The translations under genes and the position numbers were made by a program. This document shows, piece by piece, positions 23,078 through 30,917 of a stretch of 64,000 bases of DNA (positions within the stretch are counted from its first letter, which is position 1; every line of letters begins with the position of its first letter). The stretch is from Albimonas pacifica. GTDB lineage: Bacteria > Pseudomonadota > Alphaproteobacteria > Rhodobacterales > Rhodobacteraceae. The stretch is from contig NZ_FOQH01000002.1 of the NCBI RefSeq assembly GCF_900113695.1, positions 186,001-250,000 of the forward strand. Reading direction: 5' to 3'. Below the pieces are notes generated by a model. It was not told where the DNA came from and did not search any database. It saw only the letters and a program-made list of their open reading frames with translations.

Positions 23078-23129
23078 GGGAAAAGGGCTCCGTCGGAGGG
23101 ATTGCGGGCGGGGATTTCTCGGCCCCGCT

Positions 23130-23864
23130 CTAGCCCGACGCCCCGTTGCGCGCAACCCGCGCGGCGTCGCCCTCGCCCGCGTCGTCCCCGGGGGCCGCGC
23201 GCTCGCCGTGGTGGACGAAGGCCACGATCAGCACGCCCAGCAGGGTCCCGTTCAGCAGGTGCCAGCCCCAGTGGGTGCCCGCCGGGAACGCCTCGCAGAC
23301 CGCGCCGCCCTGGGCGTCGAGCGTGCGCATGGTCAGCGACAGCGTCAGCAGCGCCGCCGCCCCCGCCAGGCCCCGCCAGGCGGGATGGTCGCGCAGGCCC
23401 AGAAGCACCGCGAAGCCGCACAGGGTCAGGAAGGTCGGCACGTAGCCGATCGAGCCGTTCAGCCGCCCCAGCGCCGGGGTCAGCCACGACTCCAGCACTG
23501 CCGAGACCGGCACGAAGGCGGCCGCGATCGCCGCGCCCGCCCAGACCGGCAGCTCCAGGTAACGGATCACGGCGAGATGGAGGTAGAGCAGGATGAACAC
23601 CATGATCGGCAGCACGTCGGCCATCGCCGACCAGCGGTTCGCCAGGGTGTGGAACAGGAACGAGCCGACGCCGATCGCGAACAGCACCGCGCACAGCGCG
23701 CGCACCGCCCAGTCGTCGTCGCGCCCCTCGCGCCGGGCGACGATCCAGGCCCAGGCCGCGGCCAGGATGAAGGCCAGGTTCGAGACCGCGTTCAGAGGCT
23801 CCGCCCAGAAGGAGGGGTCCAGCCGCTCGCAATAGGCGTCGATCGTGGCCGTCCAGTCCGTCAT
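23130..23864 (-). CDS. Ceramidase-family (CREST) membrane protein
   Basis: The 244-residue integral membrane protein has about seven hydrophobic segments. Its N-terminus, [20 protein letters not shown], matches the alkaline-ceramidase pattern in which Glu, Asp and Asn/Ser contribute to a metal-binding active site. Later [20 protein letters not shown] carries the conserved His and Asp, and [16 protein letters not shown] carries the C-terminal His pair. The family belongs to the CREST hydrolases. Whether it hydrolyses ceramides here, or another amide lipid such as an ornithine lipid, is not known. It is upstream of gatC and may share its transcript. Confidence 0.82.
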   Translation of the reverse strand: MTDWTATIDAYCERLDPSFWAEPLNAVSNLAFILAAAWAWIVARREGRDDDWAVRALCAVLFAIGVGSFLFHTLANRWSAMADVLPIMVFILLYLHLAVIRYLELPVWAGAAIAAAFVPVSAVLESWLTPALGRLNGSIGYVPTFLTLCGFAVLLGLRDHPAWRGLAGAAALLTLSLTMRTLDAQGGAVCEAFPAGTHWGWHLLNGTLLGVLIVAFVHHGERAAPGDDAGEGDAARVARNGASG

Positions 23865-24318
23865 GCGCGCCGACCCTTCCCCGCTGCTGCCGCCTGCGGC
23901 CCCGCCGCCGGGGCCGTCCCGCGGTCGCTCGCGCCGCGGGTCGCGCCGGACTCTTTGGGGCGGGCGCGCGGTTTGTCCATGGGATCGCTACGCTTTCCGC
24001 GAGGGCGCGGTTTTGAATGTGTCATATCGGCCGCGTTCGAACGCCCCCGCTCACGGCCGCGCGAGCGGCGGCGATCGGGTTCGTGAACGGCCCGCGATCG
24101 GCCTCCGGTCCCTCCCCGCGCGTTGCGCCTGCGCCCGGCCGCCGCGCTGGCCCCGGCGGCGCGCCGGCCTAGGTGAGGGCTGCGGCGCGCCGGCGCCGCG
24201 GGCGCCGGGGGCGGCGCATCCGGCCTTTCGCTTCGGCCGGCTCTGCGTCATGACTCGGGCCCGCGTCGGTCCGCCCCCGAGGCCCGACGGCGACGCGACA
24301 GGCGAGGAGGAGACGATC
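23865..24318. other. Divergent intergenic region, nothing recognised
   Basis: These 454 bases separate the divergent ceramidase and UPF0173 genes. A frame is open through the region but its product is Arg/Pro/Gly-rich and not protein-like. An AT-richer patch with GGTTTTGAATGTGTCATATC (24010-24029) may be promoter sequence; no operator or RNA element could be assigned. Confidence 0.45.
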
Positions 24319-25002
24319 ATGAAAATCACCTGGCTGGGGCATTCCGGCTTCCGCATCGAGATCGCGGACCAGGTCCTGCTGATCGACCCGTGGCTGCACG
24401 GGAACCCGATGTTCGACGAATCCAACGTCGAGGCCGCCACCAAGGGCGCCACCGCGCTGCTGCTCAGCCACGGCCATTTCGACCACGCCAACGACGCCGT
24501 CGAGGTCGCCAGGACCACCGGCGCCAAGGTGGTGGGCATCTTCGAGCTCGTCGGCCACCTCGCCGAGAAGGAGGGGCTGGAGACGGTCGGCTTCAACCTC
24601 GGCGGCACCGTCTCGCTGGGCGACGTCTCGGTGACGCTGGTCGGCGCGCGGCATTCCTCGTCGCTCGCCGGGCTGGGCTACGCCGGCACCGAGGCGGGCT
24701 TCATGATCTCGGGCGAGGGCAAGACGGTCTATTTCTCCGGCGACACCGACGTGATGGCCGACATGGCCGTCTACCAGGACCTCCACCAGCCCGACATCGG
24801 CATCCTGTCCTGCGGCGGCCACTTCACCATGGACATGAAGCGGGCGGCCTACGCGGCGAAGAAGTTCTTCAAGTTCAAGACCGTGATCCCCTGCCACTAC
24901 AAGACCTTCCCGCTGCTCGCCCAGGACGCCGAGGAGCTCAGGAAGGGCCTGCCGGGCGTCGACGTGGTCGAGCCCGAGGTGATGAAGGCGATCGAGCTCT
25001 GA
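24319..25002 (+). CDS. UPF0173 metal-dependent hydrolase (metallo-beta-lactamase fold)
   Basis: This 227-residue protein has the metallo-beta-lactamase fold. The metal site motif is LSHGHFDHANDA with H51, H53, D55 and H56. Further ligands are probably in GARHSS, SGDTDVM and the C-terminal PCHYKTF. The family is widespread (UPF0173) and its physiological substrate is unsettled. ATG 24319 is preceded by GAGGAGGAG, a strong ribosome site, so the longer upstream frame is rejected. A 15-bp terminator follows. Confidence 0.9.
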   Translation: MKITWLGHSGFRIEIADQVLLIDPWLHGNPMFDESNVEAATKGATALLLSHGHFDHANDAVEVARTTGAKVVGIFELVGHLAEKEGLETVGFNLGGTVSLGDVSVTLVGARHSSSLAGLGYAGTEAGFMISGEGKTVYFSGDTDVMADMAVYQDLHQPDIGILSCGGHFTMDMKRAAYAAKKFFKFKTVIPCHYKTFPLLAQDAEELRKGLPGVDVVEPEVMKAIEL

Positions 25003-25039
25003 TCGCGCCTCCTCCCCGGGGGGAGGAGCGCAGGGGCCG

Positions 25040-25074
25040 AAAGGGCCGCGCGGGCCGCACCCGCGCGGCCCTTT
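25040..25074 (+). terminator. Strong bidirectional-type terminator after the UPF0173 gene
   Basis: A perfect 15-bp stem, AAAGGGCCGCGCGGG with CCCGCGCGGCCCTTT around CCGCA, starts 38 bases after the stop codon and is followed by GCCTGTG. It isolates the hydrolase gene from the riboswitch-controlled exporter. Confidence 0.82.
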
Positions 25075-25223
25075 GCCTGTGCATGAGCGGGCGTGGGCCG
25101 GAGGCGGCCGGCCGTCGGCCTGGGGCGGCAGGTCGGGGGCGGGGTGGCGACCAACGGTCGCCAGAGCGGGAGTCGGCCGTGACGGGCCTTGCCTCCCGGC
25201 GCCCCCTGACCCAGATAGGCCGC

Positions 25224-25281
25224 CGGCGGACGACCGCCGCCCCTCTTCCGATCCGCCGGGACGACCCGGCGGTTGGGAGAG
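25224..25281 (+). promoter_or_regulatory. Guanidine-II (mini-ykkC) riboswitch
   Basis: Two hairpins with identical ACGA loops lie just upstream of the exporter gene. The first is CGGCGG-ACGA-CCGCCG (25224-25239) and the second is CCGCCGGG-ACGA-CCCGGCGG (25253-25272), separated by 13 bases. A GGGAG ribosome site (25275-25279) follows directly. Paired stem-loops with ACGR loops near the ribosome site are the defining pattern of the guanidine-II riboswitch, which typically controls SugE/Gdx exporters. Guanidine would stabilise a loop-loop dimer and free the ribosome site; mechanism here is inferred. Confidence 0.85.
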
Positions 25282-25285
25282 TCCC

Positions 25286-25606
25286 ATGGCCTGGGTCCTT
25301 CTCGTCGCCGCCGGCATCCTCGAAATCGTCTGGGCGGCGGCCCTCAAGCAATCCGACGGGCTGACGCGCCTCGCGCCCAGCCTTCTCGCCGCGGCGGCGT
25401 TGCTGGGCAGCCTCGCGCTGCTGGCGCAGGCGCTGCGCATCCTGCCGCTGGGCGTCGCCTACCCGATCTGGACCGGCATCGGCGCGCTGGGCGCGGTGCT
25501 CGCCGGCATGACGCTGGCGGGCGAGGCGCCGAGCCTGCTGCGCGGCCTCGCCGCCGGCCTGATCCTGGCGGGGGTGGCGCTGATGAAGGCCTCGGCCGGC
25601 CCGTGA
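25286..25606 (+). CDS. sugE: SMR-family guanidinium exporter (SugE/Gdx)
   Basis: The 106-residue protein has four membrane helices and the conserved Glu in LLVAAGILEIVWAAALKQSDG, which binds the cation in small multidrug resistance transporters. The pattern GVAYPIWTGIGALGA and the Lys in the first helix loop match the SugE/Gdx branch rather than EmrE. Gdx proteins export guanidinium in exchange for protons. The upstream guanidine-II riboswitch agrees with this. ATG 25286 is placed by the GGGAG ribosome site. It is convergent with tadA. Confidence 0.92.
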   Translation: MAWVLLVAAGILEIVWAAALKQSDGLTRLAPSLLAAAALLGSLALLAQALRILPLGVAYPIWTGIGALGAVLAGMTLAGEAPSLLRGLAAGLILAGVALMKASAGP

Positions 25607-25633
25607 GGGACCGGGGCCCATCCGCCCGGTCCC
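25607..25633. terminator. Shared terminator between sugE and tadA
   Basis: A 9-bp stem, GGGACCGGG with CCCGGTCCC around a 9-base loop, occupies the 32-base gap between the convergent sugE and tadA genes and can serve both strands. No long U tract. Confidence 0.6.
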
Positions 25634-25638
25634 GCCGT

Positions 25639-26106
25639 TCAGTCCCGCCGACGCTCGGCGAAGAACGCCCGCAGCAGCGCCGCGCTCTCGGTCTCGGCGA
25701 GGCCGCCGTAGACTTCGGGCCGGTGGTGGGCCTGGGGGTGGTCGAAGACCCGGGCCCCGTGCTCGACCCCGCCGGACTTGGGGTCGGGCGCGCCGAAATA
25801 GACCCGCTCGATCCGGGCGCCGGCGATGGCGGCGGCGCACATCGCGCAGGGCTCCAGCGTCACCCACAGGTCGTGGCCGGGCAGACGCTCGGAGCCGAGC
25901 GCCGCGCAGGCCTCGCGGATCGCCAGGATCTCGGCATGGGCGGTGGGGTCGTGCAGCTCGCGCACCCGGTTGCCGGCGGCGGCGCGGATCTCGCCGGTGG
26001 CGCGGTCGACCAGCACCGCGCCCACCGGCGTCTCGCCGCGGGCGGCGGCGGCGCGGGCCTGGGCCAGCGCCGCCTCCATGCGCGAGGCGAAGGGCGAGCG
26101 GGTCAC
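25639..26106 (-). CDS. tadA: tRNA adenosine(34) deaminase
   Basis: TadA converts A34 of tRNA-Arg(ACG) to inosine. The protein has the zinc cytidine-deaminase-like motifs: H57-A-E59 in PTAHAEILAIREAC and C87/C90 in TLEPCAMCAAAI. Length (155 residues) fits the family. I chose GTG 26106 because it overlaps the GNAT stop as GTGA; an ATG nine codons later (26079) is an alternative. The open frame extends far upstream on this strand, but that is not real protein. Confidence 0.93.
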   Translation of the reverse strand: MTRSPFASRMEAALAQARAAAARGETPVGAVLVDRATGEIRAAAGNRVRELHDPTAHAEILAIREACAALGSERLPGHDLWVTLEPCAMCAAAIAGARIERVYFGAPDPKSGGVEHGARVFDHPQAHHRPEVYGGLAETESAALLRAFFAERRRD

Positions 26107-26612
26107 AGGCCGGCCTCCGCCGCGGGGCCCGTCGCCCGGGCGAAGCGGCGCAGGCCCGCGAGCGTCGAGGCCCGCTCGACGAAGCCCAGCCGGCGCAGCA
26201 GCGCCACGGCGGGGGCGTTGCCCTCGCGCACCACGGCCTGGACCTCGGCGCAGATGCCCGCCCCCTCGGCGAGCGCGGCGGCCATCGCCTCGGCCGCGAG
26301 GCCCTGGCCCCAGCGCTCGGGCGCGAAGGCGAAGGAGGCCTCGATCGCCGCCGCCCCCTCCAGCACGCAGAACTGCAGGCCCGCGACCCCCGCCGGCCCC
26401 TCCCGGTCGCGCCACAGGCGAAGGCCGAAGCCGTGCGCGGTCCAGTGGCCGGCGAAGGCGCGCGCGCGGCCCGCGGCCTGGGCGCGGCTCCAGGGCGCGT
26501 CGTCGCCGGTCCAGCGGGCGATCTCCGACCGCCCGAACAGCGCCGCGGCGAAGGCCGCGTCGCGCGGGCGGACAGGCCGCCCTTCCAGCCGCAGGGTGCG
26601 CAGGGTGCTCAT
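26103..26612 (-). CDS. GNAT-family N-acetyltransferase
   Basis: The 169-residue protein has the RimJ/RimL-type GNAT layout: an N-terminal strand with TLRLEGRPVRPRDA, the acetyl-CoA loop around ERWGQGLAAEAMAAAL (Q/RxxGxG/A type), and NAPAVALLRRLGFVERA at the end. It may acetylate a protein N-terminus or a small amine; the substrate is unknown. The gene overlaps tadA by 4 bases. It is divergent from the pseudouridine synthase gene. Confidence 0.82.
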   Translation of the reverse strand: MSTLRTLRLEGRPVRPRDAAFAAALFGRSEIARWTGDDAPWSRAQAAGRARAFAGHWTAHGFGLRLWRDREGPAGVAGLQFCVLEGAAAIEASFAFAPERWGQGLAAEAMAAALAEGAGICAEVQAVVREGNAPAVALLRRLGFVERASTLAGLRRFARATGPAAEAGL

Positions 26613-26716
26613 GGCAGGGCTTATCGCAAGCCCGGGCGCGCGCGGCCAGCGGCATGCGCAGGCCCGGGCGCGCGGAACCGCTTCCGTCCGGGCGCGTCCG
26701 CTGCGATAAGCCGGCG

Positions 26717-28258
26717 ATGAGCAACGATTCCGACTCCGGCTCCGGCCGCCCGCCCCGCGGCCCCGCGCGTCCTTCCGGCAAGGCGAAGGCCGGCGGCGCC
26801 CCGCGCGCGACCGGCGGCAAGGGCGGCGCCGCGCGCGCCCGCGCCGCCGCGCCCGCGCCCGAGGTCCCCACCGGCCCGCGGACCGAGCGGCTGGCCCGCC
26901 GCCTCGCCCGCGCCGGCGTCGCCTCGCGCCGCATGGCCGAGGAGATCATCCTCGCCGGCCGCGTGCGCGTGAACGGCGAGCCGGTGGACACGCCCGCCTT
27001 CAACGTGAAGCCCTCCGACCGGGTGGAGCTCGACGGCGTCGCCATCGCCGAGGCCGAGGCCCCGCGGATGTGGCGCTACTACAAGCCCGTGGGCCTGGTC
27101 ACCTCGGAGGCCGACGAGAAGGGCCGCCCGACGGTGTTCGAGCGTCTGCCCGAGGACCTGCCGCGGGTGCTGTCGGTGGGGCGGCTGGACCTCAACTCCG
27201 AGGGCCTGCTGCTGCTGACCAACGACGGCGACCTGAAGCGGCGGCTGGAGCTGCCCTCGACCGGCTGGCTGCGCAAGTACCGCGTGCGCGTCCACGGCGC
27301 GCCGGACGACAAGGCGCTGGAGCCGCTGCGCCGCGGCGTCGAGGTGGAGGGCGAGCGCTTCCAGCCGATGAGCGTCGTGATCGACCGCCAGCAGGGCGCC
27401 AACGCCTGGCTGACGGTGGGCCTGCGCGAGGGCCGCAACCGCGAGGTGCGCCGGGCGCTGGCGGCGGTGGGCTTCGAGGTCTCGCGCCTGATCCGGGTCA
27501 GCTACGGCCCGTTCCTGCTGGGCGACATGGAGCCGGGTCAGGTCGAGGAGATCCGCCCCAAGGTCCTGCGCGACCAGCTCGGCCTGCCCGCGGCGGAGGT
27601 CGAGCGCCCCGCGCCGCGCGGCGCGAAACCCGCCGCCGGGGCGCCGTCCGGCGCCCGGCCCGGGGCCGAGGGCGCGCCCGCCGCGCCCCGCGGCGCCGGC
27701 AAGCCCGCCCCCGCGGCCCGCGGCGCCAAGCCCGCCCCCGCCGCCCGCGGCGCCAAGCCCGCGCCGCGCCGCGCCGAGGCGCCCGCCGGCCGCAAGCCCG
27801 GCCCGCGCCGCTCCGAGGACGCCGCCGGGGCCAAGCCCGCCCCGCGCCGCTGCGAGGATGCGGCCGGCGGCCGGCCCGCCCGCCGCGGCGGCCGCGCCTC
27901 CGAGGACGGCGAGGCGCCGGCCGGCCGCCGCTTCCCCGCGCGCGGATCCGAGGCGCCCGGCGGTCGCACGTTCTCCTCCCGCGGCGCCGAGGGCGCCCCC
28001 TCCGGCCGCGGGCCCCGGTCCGAGGGCGGCCCTGCCGGCCGCGGGCCCCGCTCCGAGGGCGGCCCCGCCGGCCGCGGGCCCCGTTCGGACGCCGGACCCG
28101 CCGGGCGCGGGCCGCGGGCCGACGGCGCGCGGTCCAGCCGTGGGCCGCGGGCCGAGGGACCGCGCGGGGGCAAGCCCCGGGGCGAAGGTCCCTCCGGCGG
28201 GCGCGGTCCGCGCGGCGGCGGCCCGACCGGCCGCGGGTCGAAGCCCCGGCGCGACTGA
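26717..28258 (+). CDS. RsuA/RluB-type pseudouridine synthase with long low-complexity tail
   Basis: The 513-residue protein has a disordered N-terminal 50 residues, an S4 RNA-binding domain (LARRLARAGVASRRMAEE, about 57-105), and the synthase domain with the catalytic Asp in VGRLDLNSEGLLLLTNDGDL. EGRNREVRRALAAVGFEV closes the core near residue 270. The family modifies uridines in 23S or 16S rRNA. The C-terminal 215 residues are Arg/Gly/Pro/Ala-rich, with three copies of RGPRSEGGPAG-like 11-residue units and repeats of ARGAKPAPA. Such tails occur in alphaproteobacterial members and may bind RNA. ATG 26717 is the first start after the divergent GNAT promoter region. Confidence 0.88.
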   Translation: MSNDSDSGSGRPPRGPARPSGKAKAGGAPRATGGKGGAARARAAAPAPEVPTGPRTERLARRLARAGVASRRMAEEIILAGRVRVNGEPVDTPAFNVKPSDRVELDGVAIAEAEAPRMWRYYKPVGLVTSEADEKGRPTVFERLPEDLPRVLSVGRLDLNSEGLLLLTNDGDLKRRLELPSTGWLRKYRVRVHGAPDDKALEPLRRGVEVEGERFQPMSVVIDRQQGANAWLTVGLREGRNREVRRALAAVGFEVSRLIRVSYGPFLLGDMEPGQVEEIRPKVLRDQLGLPAAEVERPAPRGAKPAAGAPSGARPGAEGAPAAPRGAGKPAPAARGAKPAPAARGAKPAPRRAEAPAGRKPGPRRSEDAAGAKPAPRRCEDAAGGRPARRGGRASEDGEAPAGRRFPARGSEAPGGRTFSSRGAEGAPSGRGPRSEGGPAGRGPRSEGGPAGRGPRSDAGPAGRGPRADGARSSRGPRAEGPRGGKPRGEGPSGGRGPRGGGPTGRGSKPRRD

Positions 28259-28467
28259 GCGCCGGCGCGACCGAGCCCCGGGGCCGCGCGCCCCTGACCG
28301 GCCGCGCCCGCGCCCGGCGCGCCTCCCGCCCGCCCACCCCGGCGCGCCGGGCGCGGGCGCGGCCTCGCCGCCGGCGCTGCGCGGAACGGCTCCGGGCGCG
28401 AGGCCGGCCGCGGGCCCAAGCCCGCCCGCAGGGCGCCCATGGGCCGGGGCGCCCGACCCTCGCCGCT

Positions 28468-29094
28468 CTACGCCAGAGAGGGATGCAGCCGCGGGCGGTA
28501 GCCGGCCGCGAGCGTGCGCACGATCGCGGGGGGCGTCAGGATCTCGACCTCGCCGCGGGGCAGGGGGCGGGGGGCGGCGTAGCCCTCCCACCCCCAGGGC
28601 CGCAGGGCGCCGGCGAGCGTCAGGGCCGGGGCGCCGTCGATCAGCACCATCGCCCCGTCGGGCAGGGACCGGGCCGGGCTGCGGAGGCGCGTCCCGAGGC
28701 GCTGGGCGTGCAGGACGCGGTCCATCTCCGGCGCCCTCGGCCGCGCGGGCAGGGCGTGGGCGCGCGCCCAGGCCTCGGCGAAGGCCGCCGCCTCGGCGCG
28801 GCGGCACTCGAAGCAGGGGCGGTGGCCGGCGGCGAGCGCGGTGGCCTCGTCGAGGAAGAAGAGCTCCGTATAGCCCGCCCCCATCACCTGCCGCCGCCGC
28901 CCCTTGAAGGCCAGCACGCAGCAGATCCACTGGCGCGAGGCCCAGCGGCGCGGGCCCAGCCGCGGCCCCTCGCCGCTCGCCGGGTCCGCGGGCAGGTGGA
29001 TCCGCCCCCCGCGGTTGCCCATCAGCGTGCCGCGGACGGGAACGGCCTGGATCACGCCGGACGGATCGACGCGGTTCGCGAGCGGGCTCGACAT
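28468..29094 (-). CDS. Conserved protein of unknown function with CFECRR motif
   Basis: The 208-residue protein has no signal peptide or membrane helix. Conserved-looking blocks are GNRGGRIHLP, QWICCVLAFKGRRRQVMG, YTELFFLDEATALAAGHRPC and CFECRRAEAAAFAEAW. The CxxC in CFECRR and the CC pair could bind a metal. I recall similar proteins in Rhizobiales and Rhodobacterales annotated only as hypothetical, but I cannot verify this here. It is divergent from the amidase gene with an 83-base gap. Confidence 0.75.
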   Translation of the reverse strand: MSSPLANRVDPSGVIQAVPVRGTLMGNRGGRIHLPADPASGEGPRLGPRRWASRQWICCVLAFKGRRRQVMGAGYTELFFLDEATALAAGHRPCFECRRAEAAAFAEAWARAHALPARPRAPEMDRVLHAQRLGTRLRSPARSLPDGAMVLIDGAPALTLAGALRPWGWEGYAAPRPLPRGEVEILTPPAIVRTLAAGYRPRLHPSLA

Positions 29095-29177
29095 CGCCGC
29101 CCCCCGATGATGTCATCCCCCCAGGGGGAACCGGAGCCCACAATGCCCGCCGCGAGCGTCCACGAAAAGTCCGCGCG

Positions 29178-30080
29178 ATGACCGACGACGACCCGAGCCG
29201 CCAGGCCGGGGGCGATGCGCCCCCGCGGCCGCTCCGCCGCGCCCCCGCGCCGCCGGAGATCGTCGAGCTCGCCTCGCCCAACCACGGCCCGCGCAAGGGC
29301 GTGGCGGCGCCGAACATGATCGTCATCCACTACACCAACATGAGCTCGGCGGCCCTGGCGCTGGCCCGCCTGTGCAACCCGGCCGCCGAGGTCTCGGCCC
29401 ACTACCTGATCGACGAGACCGGCGGCACCTTCCGCCTGGTCTCGGAGATGCGCCGCGCCTGGCACGCGGGCGTCTCGGCCTGGGGGCCGGTGGAGGACGT
29501 GAACTCCCACTCCATCGGCATCGAGCTCGCCAACCCGGGGCCGGAGGGCGGCCTGCCGCCGTTCCCCGAGGCGCAGATCGAGGCGCTGGAGCGCCTGCTC
29601 TTCGCCATCCGCCTGCGCTGGGCGATCCCGCCGGCGCGGGTGCTGGGCCATTCGGACGTGGCGGTGGGGCGCAAGATCGACCCCGGCGAGAAGTTCCCGT
29701 GGCGGCGCCTCGCCCGCGCCGGCCACGCGGTGTGGTCGGACGCCGAGGCGCCCGACCCGCTCCCTTTCCTGCCGCCCGAGACCCTGCTGGGCGTGCACGG
29801 CCTGAAGCTCGGCTACCGCTGGCAGGAGACGGCGGAGGGCTTCGCCGACCTGGTCCGCGCCCTGCAGATGCGCTTCGCCCCCGACGAGACCGGCGCCCCG
29901 GCCAGCCACCGCCTCGCCGCGCGGGTGGCCGAGATGGCCGAGCGGCATCCGGTCGACGCGGGCCAGCGCCGCTCCTCCTACGCGCCGCCGAGCCCCTCGG
30001 GGCGCGTCCATGTCTCGGCCCCGCGGCCGGGGGAGGGGGACGCGGACCTCGGGCCCGACTTCGACCTCGACACCGAGTAG
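29178..30080 (+). CDS. N-acetylmuramoyl-L-alanine amidase, AmpD/AmiD type
   Basis: The 300-residue zinc amidase of the Amidase_2 family cleaves the MurNAc-L-Ala bond. Predicted zinc ligands are H51 (IVIHYTN), H158 (VLGHSDVAVG) and D168 (KIDPGEKFPW), a spacing like that of AmiD and AmpD. A long C-terminal part carries a peptidoglycan-binding-like segment (GLKLGYRW) and a polar tail. There is no signal peptide, so it may act in the cytoplasm in anhydro-muropeptide recycling, like AmpD, or the annotated start may miss an export signal. The gene lies directly upstream of rnpB. Confidence 0.88.
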   Translation: MTDDDPSRQAGGDAPPRPLRRAPAPPEIVELASPNHGPRKGVAAPNMIVIHYTNMSSAALALARLCNPAAEVSAHYLIDETGGTFRLVSEMRRAWHAGVSAWGPVEDVNSHSIGIELANPGPEGGLPPFPEAQIEALERLLFAIRLRWAIPPARVLGHSDVAVGRKIDPGEKFPWRRLARAGHAVWSDAEAPDPLPFLPPETLLGVHGLKLGYRWQETAEGFADLVRALQMRFAPDETGAPASHRLAARVAEMAERHPVDAGQRRSSYAPPSPSGRVHVSAPRPGEGDADLGPDFDLDTE

Positions 30081-30142
30081 CGGCGGCGCGCTCCCCCCTG
30101 ATCTCCGCGCGTGCGCGTGCGGGCGCCCCTGGTGCAGCGCGC

Positions 30143-30171
30143 TTGCGCGCGCGACGCGGCGGCGCCATAAG
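30143..30171 (+). promoter_or_regulatory. Promoter of rnpB
   Basis: TTGCGC at 30143-30148 and CATAAG at 30166-30171 are separated by exactly 17 bases. Transcription would start about 7-8 bases after the -10, that is, at 30179 where the first strand of the RNase P RNA closing helix begins. This agreement makes the call fairly good. Confidence 0.65.
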
Positions 30172-30178
30172 CGCCCCC

Positions 30179-30579
30179 GGCGGATGGCCGGGCGGCCGCG
30201 GTTCCCCTCGCGCAGGCGGGCGGGGGCCGAGGAAGGTCCGGGCTCCACGGAGGCACGGCGCCGGGTAACGCCCGGCCGGGGAAACCCGAGGGAAAGCGCC
30301 ACAGAAAACAGACCGCCCGGCGCGCCTTTCGGGGCCGCCGCGGCAAGGGTGAAACGGCGGTTTAAGAGACCACCGCGTCCCTGGCGACAGGGACGGCACG
30401 GCAAGCCCCGCCGGGAGCAAGATCAAGTTGGGTCGCGCGCGCTTCGATGCGCAGGGGGTCGCCTTCGCCCCCGCGGCCGTGGTGGATCGCGAGAACCCGT
30501 GCGCGAGCGCGGGTCCAGATGAATGGTCGCCCAGGGGTCTTCGGACCCTGGACAAAACCCGGCCTACAGGCCGTCCGCC
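30179..30579 (+). ncRNA. rnpB: RNase P RNA, bacterial class A
   Basis: The catalytic RNA of RNase P matures tRNA 5' ends. Its ends pair: GGCGGA (30179-30184) with TCCGCC (30574-30579). Conserved cores are visible in order: GAGGAAGGTCCGGGCTCC, ACAGAAAACAGACCGCC, AAGGGTGAAACGG, TTTAAGAGACCACCGCG, GATGAATGGTCGCC and ACAAAACCCGGCCTACAGG. The length of about 401 bases fits alphaproteobacteria. It has its own promoter and terminator, and lies between the amidase gene and mraZ. Confidence 0.96.
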
Positions 30580-30588
30580 GCCGAGCTC

Positions 30589-30627
30589 CGCCCCCGGGAC
30601 CCGCGTTTCGCGCGCCCGGGGGCGTTT
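30589..30627 (+). terminator. rnpB terminator, with a second hairpin behind it
   Basis: A 10-bp stem CGCCCCCGGG / CCCGGGGGCG encloses a 16-base loop and is followed by TTT, 9 bases after the mature RNA. A second short stem (GCCGCCG around a tight turn, 30640-30655) is followed by GTTTCGG. The two tails are near-copies (see findings). Confidence 0.75.
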
Positions 30628-30676
30628 CGGGCCTCCAGGGCCGCCGAACGGCGGCGTTTCGGACCTCCGGCCCGTC

Positions 30677-30773
30677 GAATCGCGAAAAATGGGATTCCAT
30701 GGGGCGGCGCCCTTCCGACTCGTGGGGATTCGCCCCACCGGCCGGGGAAATCATGGTCCGATCGCCCAGATTC
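30677..30773. promoter_or_regulatory. Cluster of five GANTC (CcrM methylation) sites upstream of mraZ
   Basis: GAATC at 30677, GATTC at 30693, GACTC at 30717, GATTC at 30727 and GATTC at 30769 fall within 97 bases; a sixth, GAATC at 30944, overlaps the proposed mraZ promoter. In such GC-rich DNA about 0.3 would be expected per 97 bases by a rough base-frequency estimate. GANTC is methylated by CcrM in most alphaproteobacteria, and with GcrA it times division genes in Caulobacter. A role here is inference. Confidence 0.5.
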
Positions 30774-30917
30774 CCGGGAATTCGGGGGGCCGCGGTCCCC
30801 GGCGTGGCCTGGGCGCCACGGCCGGATGGGGGTGCGGAAACCATATATGGCCCCTGCTGCGGATGGCCCCACCACATCTGGCCATGGTCACAGGGTCGTC
30901 CCAAAGTGGCGAGAGGT

